Positions 8,601 through 17,755 are shown, numbered from the stretch's first letter. The stretch is 64,000 nt of DNA from Cypionkella aquatica (GCF_030161095.1 NZ_BSPP01000008.1:92928-156927); one strand, 5' to 3'. Program-made: numbers and translations. The notes: generated by a model not told the origin, from the letters alone.

Positions 8601-9188
8601 GTGCGGATTTTCGGGGTCATTCTGGCGGGGGGCGCGGGCAGCCGGATGGGGGCCGACAAGGCGCTGGTGCAACTGGCGGGGCAAAGCCTGCTGTCGCATG
8701 CGATTGCCCGGCTGGAGCCGCAGGTGGAACGGTTGGCAATCTCGGCCAATGGCGATCCGGCGCGGCTGGCGGGCTATGGTCTGCCGATCCTGCCGGATGC
8801 GGTGGCGCTGGGGCCGCTGTCGGGGGTGCTGGCGGGTTTGCGATGGGCAGCACCGCTGGGCGCGACGGCGGTGGTGACATTGGCCGTCGATACACCGTTT
8901 GCGCCGGGCGATCTGGTGCCGCAGCTGTGCCTTGCGGCCGAGACATCCCCCGAGGCTTTGGCGATCGCAACCGCCGCCAAGAATCATCCGACCTGCGCGA
9001 TCTGGCCGGTGGCTTTGGCCGGGGCCTTGGCGGATTTTCTAAGCTCGGGGGCCAAAGCCCGGGTGCTGGGCTTTGCCGATCAACACCACGCCGCCCGCGC
9101 GCAGTTCCCAGACGAGGCCGCGTTTCAGAATCTGAACACTCCGGCTGATATCATCGCCGCCGAAGCCTTGATCAGGGCAGAATCATGA
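8601..9188 (+). CDS. mobA: Molybdenum cofactor guanylyltransferase
   Basis: Adds GMP from GTP to molybdopterin to give the MGD cofactor of DMSO-reductase-family enzymes. The nucleotide-binding motif LAGGAGSRMGADKAL follows a strand at the very N-terminus, and the chain ends with the family's NLNTPAD. Length is 195 residues, normal for MobA. I take GTG 8601 as the start because a G-rich ribosome site (AGGGGGC) precedes it and it begins just before the Rossmann strand; longer in-frame readings extend into the divergent azlC region. Overlaps mobB by ATGA. Confidence 0.92.
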   Translation: MRIFGVILAGGAGSRMGADKALVQLAGQSLLSHAIARLEPQVERLAISANGDPARLAGYGLPILPDAVALGPLSGVLAGLRWAAPLGATAVVTLAVDTPFAPGDLVPQLCLAAETSPEALAIATAAKNHPTCAIWPVALAGALADFLSSGAKARVLGFADQHHAARAQFPDEAAFQNLNTPADIIAAEALIRAES

Positions 9189-9694
9189 GAGTTTACGGCG
9201 TGATCGGCTGGAAGAACGCCGGCAAAACCAGCTTGATGGAGCGTCTGGTGGCCGAAATCACCCGGCGCGGTTTCACCGTATCCACCGTCAAGCATGTGCA
9301 TCATGATGTCGATCTTGACCAACCCGGCAAGGACAGCCATCGCCACCGGGCGGCAGGGGCATCCGAGGTGGTTCTGGCCTCGGCGCATCGCTTTGCCTTG
9401 ATGCGCGAACATCGCGGGCGCGAGCCGGATCTGCCCGAGGTGCTGGCGCGGATGGCCCCGGTCGACCTGATTCTGGTCGAAGGCTACAAGCGCGATGCCC
9501 ATGCCAAGATCGAGGTGTTTCGGCGCGAAGCCGGGCATGATCTGATCCAACCCGGCGATGCCTTGGTGCGCGCTGTGGCGACCGATACCGCGCTGGAGCC
9601 GCTGCCGGTGCCGCTGCTGGATCTGAACAACACCGCCCAGATTGCCGATTTCATTCTGGCCGAAGTCGGTCTTGGGGCAGGCCTTGCGCTTTGA
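9185..9694 (+). CDS. mobB: Molybdopterin-guanine dinucleotide biosynthesis protein B
   Basis: 169-residue P-loop GTPase that assists MobA and delivers MGD to apo-enzymes. The Walker A motif is GWKNAGKTSLM at residues 7-17, followed by the family's VKHVHHDVDLDQPGKDSHRH block and LILVEGYKRDAHAKIEV. The ATG overlaps the mobA stop, and the stop lies inside the start of the next gene, so the three genes look like one translational unit. Confidence 0.93.
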   Translation: MRVYGVIGWKNAGKTSLMERLVAEITRRGFTVSTVKHVHHDVDLDQPGKDSHRHRAAGASEVVLASAHRFALMREHRGREPDLPEVLARMAPVDLILVEGYKRDAHAKIEVFRREAGHDLIQPGDALVRAVATDTALEPLPVPLLDLNNTAQIADFILAEVGLGAGLAL

Positions 9695-10568
9695 CCGAGT
9701 GATCATCGCGGATTGGTCCGCCGCCTCGGCAAGGACACCTGCGCGCCCCTCGGCAGATGCGATCTGGCTGGGCAGCATCGATGCAACCAGCGCGCAGAGC
9801 AGCTATCACCGCAGCCGCGCCGATGCCGAAGCGGCACTGGTTGCAGCGATCAAGCGCGCCGTAGCAGGCGGGGATTCCTTGCTGATCGGTTGTGATTTCC
9901 CGATGGGCTATCCGAAAGGCTTCGCGGCCCGGCTGACGGGTGTGGCGCGCGCCAGCAGTGTCTGGGCTTGGCTCGCCCGCCAGATCAAAGATGGCGCAGA
10001 CAATCGCAACAACCGCTTTGAGGTGGCCGCCGCCATCAACCGCCACTTTGCCGCAGCGGCCTCCCCTGCCCCATTCTCATCTAGCCCATCCTCCTCTGGC
10101 CCGTTCTGGGGCCGCCCCGCCCAGTTGAACCTGCCCGACCTGCCCGCGACAAAATCCATCACTTACAAAGCCCTCGGCCTGTCCGAACGCCGAGACGTCG
10201 AAGCGATCATCCCGCGCGCGCAACCGGTGTGGAAGCTCTACACCACCGGGGCTGCGGGCAGTCAGGGCCTGATCGGGCAACCGATGATCCACCGGCTGTC
10301 GCACCTCCCGCATGTCGCGGTCTGGCCGTTTGACCCACCCGCCCAGATCACCTTGGCCGAGGTTTATCCCTCGCTGATCGCAAGCGCGGTCGCCGCCGAC
10401 CCGGGCGCGATCAAAGACGAGGCCCAGGTCCGCCTGCTGGCAAAGGCGCTGTTCACCCTGTCGCAGCGCGGGCAGTTGGGGGCCTTGCTGGACGCCCCGG
10501 CCTGCGCGGAAGAAGGCTGGATTCTGGGGGCGGCCCAGATCGACCTGCTGCAGGCGGCGCTGCGATGA
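9684..10568 (+). CDS. MobAB-linked protein with RNase-H-like N-terminal pattern
   Basis: 294 residues from TTG 9684, which overlaps the end of mobB by eleven bases. Rhodobacteraceae genomes often carry such a protein beside mobB and label it a molybdopterin guanine dinucleotide synthesis protein, without biochemical support that I know of. Visible: an acidic strand FDRVIIADWSAAS at the N-terminus, LLIGCDFPMGYP with a second Asp, and TLAEVYPSLIA near residue 245. These resemble DUF429/RNase-H-fold proteins. A Ser/Pro-rich stretch (about residues 118-131) interrupts the domain. Role in cofactor maturation is inference from position. Confidence 0.7.
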   Translation: MRFDRVIIADWSAASARTPARPSADAIWLGSIDATSAQSSYHRSRADAEAALVAAIKRAVAGGDSLLIGCDFPMGYPKGFAARLTGVARASSVWAWLARQIKDGADNRNNRFEVAAAINRHFAAAASPAPFSSSPSSSGPFWGRPAQLNLPDLPATKSITYKALGLSERRDVEAIIPRAQPVWKLYTTGAAGSQGLIGQPMIHRLSHLPHVAVWPFDPPAQITLAEVYPSLIASAVAADPGAIKDEAQVRLLAKALFTLSQRGQLGALLDAPACAEEGWILGAAQIDLLQAALR

Positions 10569-11143
10569 TCCATTATCAGCATGGCCTGCCCGAACATCTG
10601 CGCCCACAGGCGGTGGCGCTGTACTGGCACGCCTTTGGCGGCAAACTGGGCACGGTGATGGGGCCCGCGCCAAAAGCCCTGCACTTTCTGACACGGGTGC
10701 TGCGCGCAAATCATGCCATTGTGGCGCTTGACGATGCAGGAAACCTGCTGGGCATGGCGGGTTTCAAAACCGCAGCCGGCAGTTTCGCGGGCGGCGAGAT
10801 CGCCGATATTCGCCACGTCTATGGCAGCTTTGGTGCGGCTTGGCGGCTGCCGCTGCTGTGGATGCTCAGCGATGACGAACAGGCCCATTTCCTGCTCGAC
10901 GGCATTTGTGTGGCACCAGCGGCGCGGGGCTTGGGGATCGGCAGTGCCCTGATGACCGCCATCGAAGCCGAGGCGCGGGCACGCGGCTACGCTTCGGTGC
11001 GGCTGGATGTGATCGACAGCAACTGGCGCGCAAAGGCGCTGTATCAGCGGCTGGGCTACCGGGTGGCAAAGATACAAAACCTTGGCATGCTGCGCCATGC
11101 CTTCGGATTTCGTGCGGCCATCACCATGGTGAAAATGCTCTGA
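10565..11143 (+). CDS. GNAT family N-acetyltransferase
   Basis: 192 residues. The acetyl-CoA loop is visible in VAPAARGLGIGSALMTAIE, the R/Q-x-x-G-x-G/A signature, followed by the usual YASVRLDVIDSNWRAKALYQRLGY end of the GNAT core. The ATG overlaps the stop of the MobAB-linked gene (ATGA). The acceptor substrate cannot be predicted. Its last place in the mob operon may be incidental. Confidence 0.87.
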   Translation: MIHYQHGLPEHLRPQAVALYWHAFGGKLGTVMGPAPKALHFLTRVLRANHAIVALDDAGNLLGMAGFKTAAGSFAGGEIADIRHVYGSFGAAWRLPLLWMLSDDEQAHFLLDGICVAPAARGLGIGSALMTAIEAEARARGYASVRLDVIDSNWRAKALYQRLGYRVAKIQNLGMLRHAFGFRAAITMVKML

Positions 11144-11204
11144 ACACAGCGCTTGCCGAAACCGCGCCGCGGGGGTGACTTAAGCACCAAGGATGCGCGC
11201 GCAG

Positions 11205-11325
11205 TTGCTCTTTTTGAAATACTCCCGCGCGGAGCGCTTCTGCGACCACCCCGCAAAACCACGCCGCACATCATCCGCCGGCAGCGCCGCCAAGCGGGGG
11301 CTCGATGCCCCCCGAGGCGGCACCC
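11205..11325 (+). repeat. Dispersed intergenic repeat, family A copy 1
   Basis: Non-coding block sharing two segments with bases 37403-37520: TTGCTCTTT-TGAAATACTCC followed by CGCGCGGAGCGCT, and about 45 bp later CGGCAGCGCCGCC-AGCG plus a hairpin GGGGG-CTCGATG-CCCCC flanked by GAGGCGGCACC. Located between the convergent GNAT gene and the membrane protein gene. Confidence 0.75.
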
Positions 11326-11334
11326 GGTTTCAGG

Positions 11335-12342
11335 TCAGTCGAACGTGCCTGTCACCCGGCCAAACAGCATGAACGCGCGGGCGGTGCGGGTTTCGGCAAG
11401 GTCTGACAGATCTTGGTCGCTGGCCACTTTCTCAAACTCGGAAAACACCCGGTCAAAGGTGCGCAGGAAATGATGCGCTGCGTCGCGGAACACCGGGTCT
11501 TCGCGCATCCGGCCTGCGGTCAGCGCAAGGGATGAGCGGTCGCGGATCCCGCCCAGGGCGGCGATGCCACGGCCACGTTCACCGCTTGCGAATTTGCGCC
11601 ACAGCTCTGGCCGCGCCCGGTCGGGCTTCAGATCATCCATGAAGATGCCTTCCTGGCTCAGCAGGGTCAGCACGTCTTGGGCGGCGCGGATCAGTTTGGC
11701 GACGTTGCGATCTTCCAGTGCCAGACGCAATGCGCGAAAGCCTTCCTTGTCGTCGGGGCTTTCGGGGAATTGCACAGCGCGGGTGAAATCCTGCACTGAC
11801 AAGGGCGCGCGCAATGAGTCCGACGGGGTGCCCAGCGCGAGGCCCGGTTGTTCGGCCTCGGGTTGCAGTTGCGGGGCGACCAAGGCGGCCTTGCGATCCG
11901 CCGAAGGCACCGTCAGCCCCGCATCCCGGCGCGAGTTAAAGCTGGCGAGCGTGGTTTCGGTATGTTTGGTGGCGGCGGCGATCTCATCCAGTTTCCGCTC
12001 GACCGAGGGGCGCATGCCGCCTTGCGGATTGGCCAGATAGGCCGCGCGCATCGCCTCGACGGTGGCTTGCAGCCGGGCCGATTCGGCGCGCAAAATCTGG
12101 ATCGAGCGCAGGGTGGTCACTGCCGCCCAGATCAGCGCCAAGGGCAAGAACACGGCCAGCAGGGTCAACACATAGCCAAGCAGACTCGATTCGACCGGCC
12201 CGGTCAGAAAATAGCCGCCAACTGCCACGACCCACAGCAGGCTCATTGCGGCAGCCACCCATTCGGTGGGCGTCACCGCAGCATCGGCAACAGCACGGGC
12301 GCGCGACGCCAGATTGCGGGGCGTTTCTTCGGGTTCAGACAT
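11335..12342 (-). CDS. Hypothetical membrane protein with coiled-coil segment
   Basis: 335 residues from the ATG at 12342, chosen because GGAAG lies six bases upstream; two earlier in-frame starts exist (12381 and 12354). Two adjacent hydrophobic helices (about residues 24-46 and 50-72: AAMSLLWVVAVGGYFL and LLGYVLTLLAVFLPLALIW) form a hairpin in the membrane, followed by a heptad-like stretch from SIQILRAESARLQATVEAM and then a soluble C-terminal domain of about 150 residues (VQDFTRAVQFPESPDDKEG onward). I do not recognise the family beyond seeing similar proteins in Rhodobacteraceae. It lies downstream of greA on the same strand. Confidence 0.78.
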   Translation of the reverse strand: MSEPEETPRNLASRARAVADAAVTPTEWVAAAMSLLWVVAVGGYFLTGPVESSLLGYVLTLLAVFLPLALIWAAVTTLRSIQILRAESARLQATVEAMRAAYLANPQGGMRPSVERKLDEIAAATKHTETTLASFNSRRDAGLTVPSADRKAALVAPQLQPEAEQPGLALGTPSDSLRAPLSVQDFTRAVQFPESPDDKEGFRALRLALEDRNVAKLIRAAQDVLTLLSQEGIFMDDLKPDRARPELWRKFASGERGRGIAALGGIRDRSSLALTAGRMREDPVFRDAAHHFLRTFDRVFSEFEKVASDQDLSDLAETRTARAFMLFGRVTGTFD

Positions 12343-12452
12343 AGGTTCTTCCATAAAGCAGTTCGGGCTTTGGCGAAACAAAAACCCGAACTGCCAGAAT
12401 GGGCCCGGGACAGACCGAGCCGCTTTCAGGTCAGCGTCAGATAGGTGCGGCG

Positions 12453-12923
12453 TCAGATGTAGCGGATGGCCAAAATCTCGTAGCCGCGCCGCCCGCCGGG
12501 GGTTTTCACCTCGACCGCATCGCCTTCATCCTTGCCGATCAGTGCGCGCGCCAACGGCGAGCGGATGTTGAGCATGTTGCGCTCGATATCAGCCTCGGGT
12601 TCGCCGACGATCTGATAGGTCTTTTCCTCGTCGGTTTCGTCATCCACCAAAGTCACCGTGGCGCCGAATTTGATCGTGCCAGAGAATTTGGTCGGGTCAA
12701 TCACCTCTGCGAGGGAAATCAGCGCCTCAAGCTCTTTGACGCGGCCTTCGATGAAGCTCTGCTTTTCGCGGGCGGCGTGATATTCGGCGTTCTCGGACAG
12801 ATCGCCATGCTCACGCGCCTCGGCAATGGCGCGGATCACGGCGGGGCGTTCCACCGATTTCAGCAGCTTTAATTCTTCATCCAAGGCGGTGAAACCGCGC
12901 CGGGTCATCGGGATTTTTTCCAT
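12453..12923 (-). CDS. greA: Transcription elongation factor GreA
   Basis: 156 residues, the normal GreA size. It binds in the secondary channel of RNA polymerase and stimulates transcript cleavage in backtracked complexes. The N-terminal coiled coil carries the acidic tip [16 protein letters not shown], and the C-terminal FKBP-like domain shows the typical [17 protein letters not shown] choose ATG 12923 ([11 protein letters not shown]); the longer frame from 12968 adds a leader unlike other GreA proteins. Confidence 0.95.
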   Translation of the reverse strand: MEKIPMTRRGFTALDEELKLLKSVERPAVIRAIAEAREHGDLSENAEYHAAREKQSFIEGRVKELEALISLAEVIDPTKFSGTIKFGATVTLVDDETDEEKTYQIVGEPEADIERNMLNIRSPLARALIGKDEGDAVEVKTPGGRRGYEILAIRYI

Positions 12924-13195
12924 TTGTCTCTTCACGCAAATAACAAGGTCACAGCCCGGAGGGGCCATGACCTTGTGCTACTCTTGCCTCTACCTGAACC
13001 GAGCACGGCTGCGATTGCAAGGGGGAATGGCTGCAATCGGCGGCAGGCAGTCGCAGGTGAGGAAAAATCAGTCGCACATGAGAAATTTTCTTGCGCCAGA
13101 GCTGCGATATAGCCTTGGGATGTTGCGTCACGGTTGACCCTGCTTGTCGCTTCGGGCAATGACGCAGCAGCAATTTGCCAGGTCGGAGTTAAGAA

Positions 13196-14848
13196 ATGTC
13201 GCAGGAAATCGTGCGCGAGCAGATGGATTATGATGTGGTGATCGTCGGCGCGGGGCCTGCGGGTCTGTCTGCGGCGATCCGGCTGAAGCAGTTGGACAGC
13301 AATCTTAGCGTCGTGGTGCTGGAAAAGGGCTCGGAAGTCGGGGCGCATATCCTGTCGGGCGCGGTGTTGGACCCGGTGGGGCTGAACAAACTGATCCCCG
13401 ATTGGAAGGCCAAGGGCGCGCCTTTGAACGTGCCAGTGGCCGAGGATAATTTCTATGTGCTGGGGCCAGCGGGCCAGATGCGCATTCCGAATTTCCCGAT
13501 GCCACCGTTGATGAACAACCACGGCAATTACATCGTCTCGATGGCGAATGTCTGCCGTTGGATGGCCGAGCAGGCCGAGGGCTTGGGGGTCGAGATTTTT
13601 CCGGGCATGTCGTGTTCGGAACTGATCTACGGCGATAGGGGCGAAGTAAAAGGCGTGGTCGCGGGCGAGTTTGGCAAATTGGCCGACGGCACGCCGGGGC
13701 CAAGCTATGAGCCGGGGATGGTTCTGGCGGGGAAATATGTGTTCCTGTCGGAAGGCGTGCGCGGGTCTTTGGCCAAGGAAGTCATCGCCAAATATGATCT
13801 GTCGAAGGGGCACGAACCGCAGAAATTCGGCCTCGGCATGAAGGAAATCTGGCAGATTGATCCGGCCAAGCACAAGCTGGGCACCGTCACGCACACGATG
13901 GGCTGGCCTTTGGGGAGCAATGCGGGCGGCGGTAGCTTTATCTATCACCTTGAGAACAATCAGGTTTACGTGGGCTTTGTGGTTCACCTGAACTACAAGA
14001 ACCCGCATCTTTACCCCTATATGGAATTCCAGCGCTTCAAGCATCATCCGATGGTGGCGGAGCTGCTGAAAGGCGGCAAACGTGTGGCCTATGGCGCACG
14101 GGCGATTTCCGAGGGCGGCTGGCAGTCGATCCCGAAGATGGTCGCACCGGGTGTGGCGCTGCTGGGGTGCTCGGCAGGCTTGGTCAACGTGCCGCGCATC
14201 AAGGGCAACCACAATGCGATGCTGTCGGGGATTGACGCGGCAGAGGCGGCGTTTGTGGCGATCAGCGCTGGCCGTTCGGGCGATGAGTTGAGCGAATACG
14301 AAACCTTGGTGCGTGGTGGCCCGATCGCGGCTGACCTGAAAAAAGTGCGCAACGTCAAGCCTTTGTGGTCGAAGTTCGGGCTGCTGGCTTCGCTGTTGTT
14401 CGGCGGCGCGGATATGTGGGCGAATACCTTTGGCTTCACCATTCTGGGCACGTTGAAGCACGGCAAGAATGATGCGGAATCGACCGGGCTGGCGAAGGAT
14501 TACGCGCCGATTGAGTATCCCAAGCCCGATGGCGTGTTGTCGTTTGACCGGCTGACCAATGTGGCGTTTTCGGCCACCAACCACGATGAAAACCAGCCTG
14601 CGCATTTGAAACTGCGCGATGCCTCGATCCCGATCTCGGTCAACCTGCCGCTTTATAACGAACCGGCGCAGCGCTACTGCCCGGCGGGGGTTTATGAGGT
14701 GATTGCCGAGGCGGGCAAAGAGCCGCGGTTTCAGATCAATTTCCAGAATTGCGTGCATTGCAAGACTTGCGATATCAAAGACCCGTCGCAGAACATCGTC
14801 TGGACCACGCCGATGGGCGGGGGCGGGCCGAATTACCCGAATATGTAA
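13196..14848 (+). CDS. etfD: Electron transfer flavoprotein-ubiquinone oxidoreductase
   Basis: 550-residue membrane-associated enzyme that takes electrons from reduced ETF, the acceptor of acyl-CoA dehydrogenases, to ubiquinone. The FAD-binding motif GAGPAGLSAAIRLKQ is near residue 16, with LEKGSEVGAHILSGAV after it. The C-terminal [4Fe-4S] domain has its cysteines in YCPAGVYE and NCVHCKTCDIKDP, and the chain ends GGGGPNYPNM as in other ETF-QOs. It links the two acyl-CoA dehydrogenases of this window to the respiratory chain, although etfA and etfB are not here. Confidence 0.96.
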   Translation: MSQEIVREQMDYDVVIVGAGPAGLSAAIRLKQLDSNLSVVVLEKGSEVGAHILSGAVLDPVGLNKLIPDWKAKGAPLNVPVAEDNFYVLGPAGQMRIPNFPMPPLMNNHGNYIVSMANVCRWMAEQAEGLGVEIFPGMSCSELIYGDRGEVKGVVAGEFGKLADGTPGPSYEPGMVLAGKYVFLSEGVRGSLAKEVIAKYDLSKGHEPQKFGLGMKEIWQIDPAKHKLGTVTHTMGWPLGSNAGGGSFIYHLENNQVYVGFVVHLNYKNPHLYPYMEFQRFKHHPMVAELLKGGKRVAYGARAISEGGWQSIPKMVAPGVALLGCSAGLVNVPRIKGNHNAMLSGIDAAEAAFVAISAGRSGDELSEYETLVRGGPIAADLKKVRNVKPLWSKFGLLASLLFGGADMWANTFGFTILGTLKHGKNDAESTGLAKDYAPIEYPKPDGVLSFDRLTNVAFSATNHDENQPAHLKLRDASIPISVNLPLYNEPAQRYCPAGVYEVIAEAGKEPRFQINFQNCVHCKTCDIKDPSQNIVWTTPMGGGGPNYPNM

Positions 14849-14870
14849 GCGCGATATGCCAATGCGGTTG

Positions 14871-14932
14871 GCCCCCGGATATGTGATCTGACATTCTGCA
14901 TCGCATCAGCGAAGATGCGCAGGGCCGGGGGC
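14871..14932 (+). repeat. Long imperfect hairpin downstream of ETF-QO
   Basis: GCCCCCGG (14871-14878) pairs with CCGGGGGC (14925-14932); within the loop, CGCATC pairs with GATGCG, giving a two-tier stem. No U-run follows, so it is not a standard intrinsic terminator. It may stabilise the etfD 3' end or be a REP-like element. Confidence 0.5.
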
Positions 14933-15006
14933 TAAAGCCTCGGCCTGCATTGCGTATCGGCCCGCGCGGCTTTAGCTTTGCTTAACGCCTATAGGAGCCG
15001 CCCCGG

Positions 15007-16794
15007 ATGCCTTTTCCCAAGCCGACCATCGCGCATATGCTGCTGGCCTCTGCTTTGACGTTTTTGCCCGTGATGTTTTTGCCCGTGGCGGCTTTGGCCG
15101 AAACGGGGGCGAGCGGCACGGAGGCTGGCGGCGCGGAGGCTGGCTCTGAGGCACCGCTGAGTGAAGCGGGTGCTTATCTTGCGGCGGCGGTGGCTTCGTC
15201 GCAATCCGATTATGCGGCGGCAGTGCAGTGGTATGACCGGGCCCTAGGTGGCGATCCGAGCAATCCGGCGCTGCTGGAAGGCGCTGTGATGGCGCATATC
15301 GGCACCGGAGACATGGAAGGGGCCGCAAAGCTTGCGCGGGCCCTGCAAGCGGCGGGCGGTAAAACCCAGACCGGCACGGTGGCGTTGATCGCCGATGATG
15401 CCAAGCGCGACGATTACGCGGCTATTCTGAAAGAACAGGCGGCGGGCGGATCGGCGGGCAAGGTGCTGGATGATCTGGTCAAGGCATGGGCCAAACTGGG
15501 CTTGGGTCGGATGTCAGAAGCCACCGAAGCCTTTGACAAGATGGCAAAAACCAAGGGGCTAGAGACGTTCGGTCTGTATCACAAGGCGCTGGCTTTGGCC
15601 TCGGCCGGGGATTACGAGGGCGCCGAAAATATCCTGTCGGGCAAGGCGGCGGGGGGCTTTCTTTTGAGCCGTCGCGGCATGATCGCAACGGCGGAAATCC
15701 TTAGCCAGCTGGAGCGCAATCCCGAAGCAGTCGCCATGCTGGACCGCAATTTTCCGGTTGGCAACGATCTGGAAATCGACGCATTGCGCCACCGTCTGAC
15801 GGCGGGCGAGCCTGTGCCGTTTACCATCGTCCGCAATGCCACCGACGGTATTGCCGAAGTGTTCTTCAGCATGGCCAATGCCGTACGTGGCGAGGCCGAT
15901 CCGGCCTACACCTTGCTGCACGCCCGCGCCGCCGCCTATCTGCGCCCCGACAATACCGAGGCCGTGCTGCTTGTCGCCGGGCTGTTGGAGCAGCAAGGGC
16001 AGCATGATCTGGCGACGCAGGCCTATGCGCAGGTGCCGCCAACGGATGCGAATTTCCACATTGCCGAGATTGGCCGCTCTAACGCCAGTTTTGCCGCAGG
16101 ACGCCCCGAGGCTGCGATTGAGATCTTGCAGGGGCTGGCGCGCGCGCATGGTGACATTCTGGCGGTGCAGGTGGCGTTGGCCGATGGCATGCGGCGCCAG
16201 CAACGCTATGACGAGTCGCTGAAGGCCTATGACGCTGCGATCAAGATGGTGCCAACGCCCGCGCCCAATCATTGGGTGCTGTTCTACAGCCGGGGCGTGG
16301 TGGCTGATCAGTTGAAGCAATACGACGCCGCCGAGGCCGATTTCCGCCGTGCGATGGCGCTGAGCCCGGACGAGCCGGAATTGTTGAATTACCTTGGCTA
16401 CAGCCTTGTCGATCAGGGCCGCAAGCTGGACGAGGCGCTTGGCATGATCAAGCGCGCGGTGATCATGCGGCCTGACAGCGGGCCGATCCTCGACAGCCTT
16501 GGCTGGGCTTATTATCGGTTGGGGCGGTATACTGATGCGCTGCTGCCGATCGAGCAAGCCTCGCTGCGGATGGCGGTGGATGCGACGGTGACCGACCATT
16601 TGGGCGATGTGTATTGGGCGGTCGGGCGCAAGCGCGAGGCCGAATATCAATGGCACCGCGCATTGTCTTATGGACCGGATGACAAGTTGGCAGCGCGGCT
16701 GCGGCTAAAGCTGGAGAAGGGGCTTGATGCGGTTCTGGCCGCCGAAGGCGCAGCACCTTTGAAACCGGTTGAAGCCGCTGCGGCTGCTCCGTAA
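15007..16794 (+). CDS. Exported tetratricopeptide-repeat protein
   Basis: 595 residues. An N-terminal signal-like segment (MLLASALTFLPVMFLPVAALA) predicts export to the periplasm. The rest is built from TPR-like helix pairs; clear units include AVQWYDRALGGDPSNPALLEG, YDAAEADFRRAMALSPDEPE, NYLGYSLVDQG, DSLGWAYYRLGRYTDALLPI and DHLGDVYWAVGRKREAEYQW. Such proteins are protein-protein scaffolds, often in envelope or outer-membrane assembly; no partner is evident. It ends only three bases before ispE, so ispE probably depends on its transcript. Confidence 0.88.
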   Translation: MPFPKPTIAHMLLASALTFLPVMFLPVAALAETGASGTEAGGAEAGSEAPLSEAGAYLAAAVASSQSDYAAAVQWYDRALGGDPSNPALLEGAVMAHIGTGDMEGAAKLARALQAAGGKTQTGTVALIADDAKRDDYAAILKEQAAGGSAGKVLDDLVKAWAKLGLGRMSEATEAFDKMAKTKGLETFGLYHKALALASAGDYEGAENILSGKAAGGFLLSRRGMIATAEILSQLERNPEAVAMLDRNFPVGNDLEIDALRHRLTAGEPVPFTIVRNATDGIAEVFFSMANAVRGEADPAYTLLHARAAAYLRPDNTEAVLLVAGLLEQQGQHDLATQAYAQVPPTDANFHIAEIGRSNASFAAGRPEAAIEILQGLARAHGDILAVQVALADGMRRQQRYDESLKAYDAAIKMVPTPAPNHWVLFYSRGVVADQLKQYDAAEADFRRAMALSPDEPELLNYLGYSLVDQGRKLDEALGMIKRAVIMRPDSGPILDSLGWAYYRLGRYTDALLPIEQASLRMAVDATVTDHLGDVYWAVGRKREAEYQWHRALSYGPDDKLAARLRLKLEKGLDAVLAAEGAAPLKPVEAAAAAP

Positions 16795-16797
16795 CTT

Positions 16798-17646
16798 TTG
16801 GCTGTGAGTTTGGATCATCCCTCTGCGCATCGGGAATTTGCCCCCGCCAAGATCAATCTGACGCTGCATGTCACCGGGCAGCGCAGCGATGGCTATCATC
16901 TGCTGGACAGTATCGTGGTGTTCGCGGGCGTGGGCGATTGGGTGACGGTGGCCCCGGCTGATCACCTGAGCCTGACGGTCAGCGGGCCGCATGCCACGGG
17001 GCTGTCTTGCGACGACAATCTGGTGCTGCGGGCGGCTGATTGTTTGGGCGTGACAGCGGCACTAGAGTTGGAAAAGCATCTGCCGATCGCATCTGGTATT
17101 GGTGGCGGGTCTGCCGATGCGGCGGCGGCGTTGCGCGCGCTGGTTGCCACGGCGGGGGTGGCGCTGCCGGATGCGGCTGCGGTGCTTTCCTTGGGCGCGG
17201 ATGTGCCCGCCTGTCTTGCGGGCCGTCCGGTGCGGATGCAGGGCGTGGGCGAGATGCTGACCGCCCTGCCTGCCTTGCCCGAGTGTTATCTGGTGCTGGT
17301 CAACCCGGGCGTGGCGGTGGCGACGCCTGCTGTGTTCAAGGCGTTGCCGCGCAAGGACTATCCGGCGATGACTGCGATGCCTGTCTTTGGCTCGGCTGTG
17401 GAATTCGCGGCGTGGCTCGCGGCGCAGCGCAATGATCTGGAAGCGCCCGCGATGCAGCTTGCCCCGGTGATTGCTGCTGTAAAGGCGGCGCTGGAGGCGC
17501 GTCCGGGTTGCCTGATGGCGCGGATGTCGGGGTCTGGCGCGACCTGTTTTGGGCTGTTTGGCAGCGAGGAACTTGCGAAAGCCGCCGCCGGCGCGCTGCG
17601 TGCAGAGGCACCCGGCTGGTGGGTCGCAGCCGCGCCCATGCTTTGA
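16798..17646 (+). CDS. ispE: 4-diphosphocytidyl-2-C-methyl-D-erythritol kinase
   Basis: GHMP kinase that phosphorylates CDP-methylerythritol in the non-mevalonate isoprenoid pathway. Motifs: [20 protein letters not shown] at the N-terminus with the catalytic Lys, the ATP loop [14 protein letters not shown], and a C-terminal [12 protein letters not shown]. The start is uncertain: TTG 16798 or GTG 16804. It begins three bases after the TPR gene. The next gene, a polyprenyl diphosphate synthase, converges on it; both belong to isoprenoid metabolism. Confidence 0.95.
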   Translation: MAVSLDHPSAHREFAPAKINLTLHVTGQRSDGYHLLDSIVVFAGVGDWVTVAPADHLSLTVSGPHATGLSCDDNLVLRAADCLGVTAALELEKHLPIASGIGGGSADAAAALRALVATAGVALPDAAAVLSLGADVPACLAGRPVRMQGVGEMLTALPALPECYLVLVNPGVAVATPAVFKALPRKDYPAMTAMPVFGSAVEFAAWLAAQRNDLEAPAMQLAPVIAAVKAALEARPGCLMARMSGSGATCFGLFGSEELAKAAAGALRAEAPGWWVAAAPML

Positions 17647-17679
17647 AATCTTTGCTTCGGCTCCCCCTCACACCACCCC

Positions 17680-17739
17680 GCCCCGGACGTGATCCGGGGC
17701 CTCGTGGGCTATGCAGAGGCCCCGGATCACGTCCGGGGC
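17680..17739. repeat. 24-bp perfect inverted repeat between ispE and the polyprenyl synthase gene
   Basis: Two 24-base arms (17680-17703 and 17716-17739) are exact reverse complements, separated by 12 bases. Each arm itself contains CCCCGGA-N5-TCCGGGG, so the block is a palindrome of palindromes, as in REP elements. It lies between convergent genes and could end transcription from both sides, though no U-run is present. Confidence 0.8.
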
Positions 17740-17755
17740 GCCGTGGGAATGGGGG

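Noticed and set aside
12932..14758. 608-codon minus-strand open frame
   Set aside because: It is exactly antisense to the etfD gene, is rich in Arg/His/Gln as expected for a shadow of GC-rich codons, and has no family motifs.
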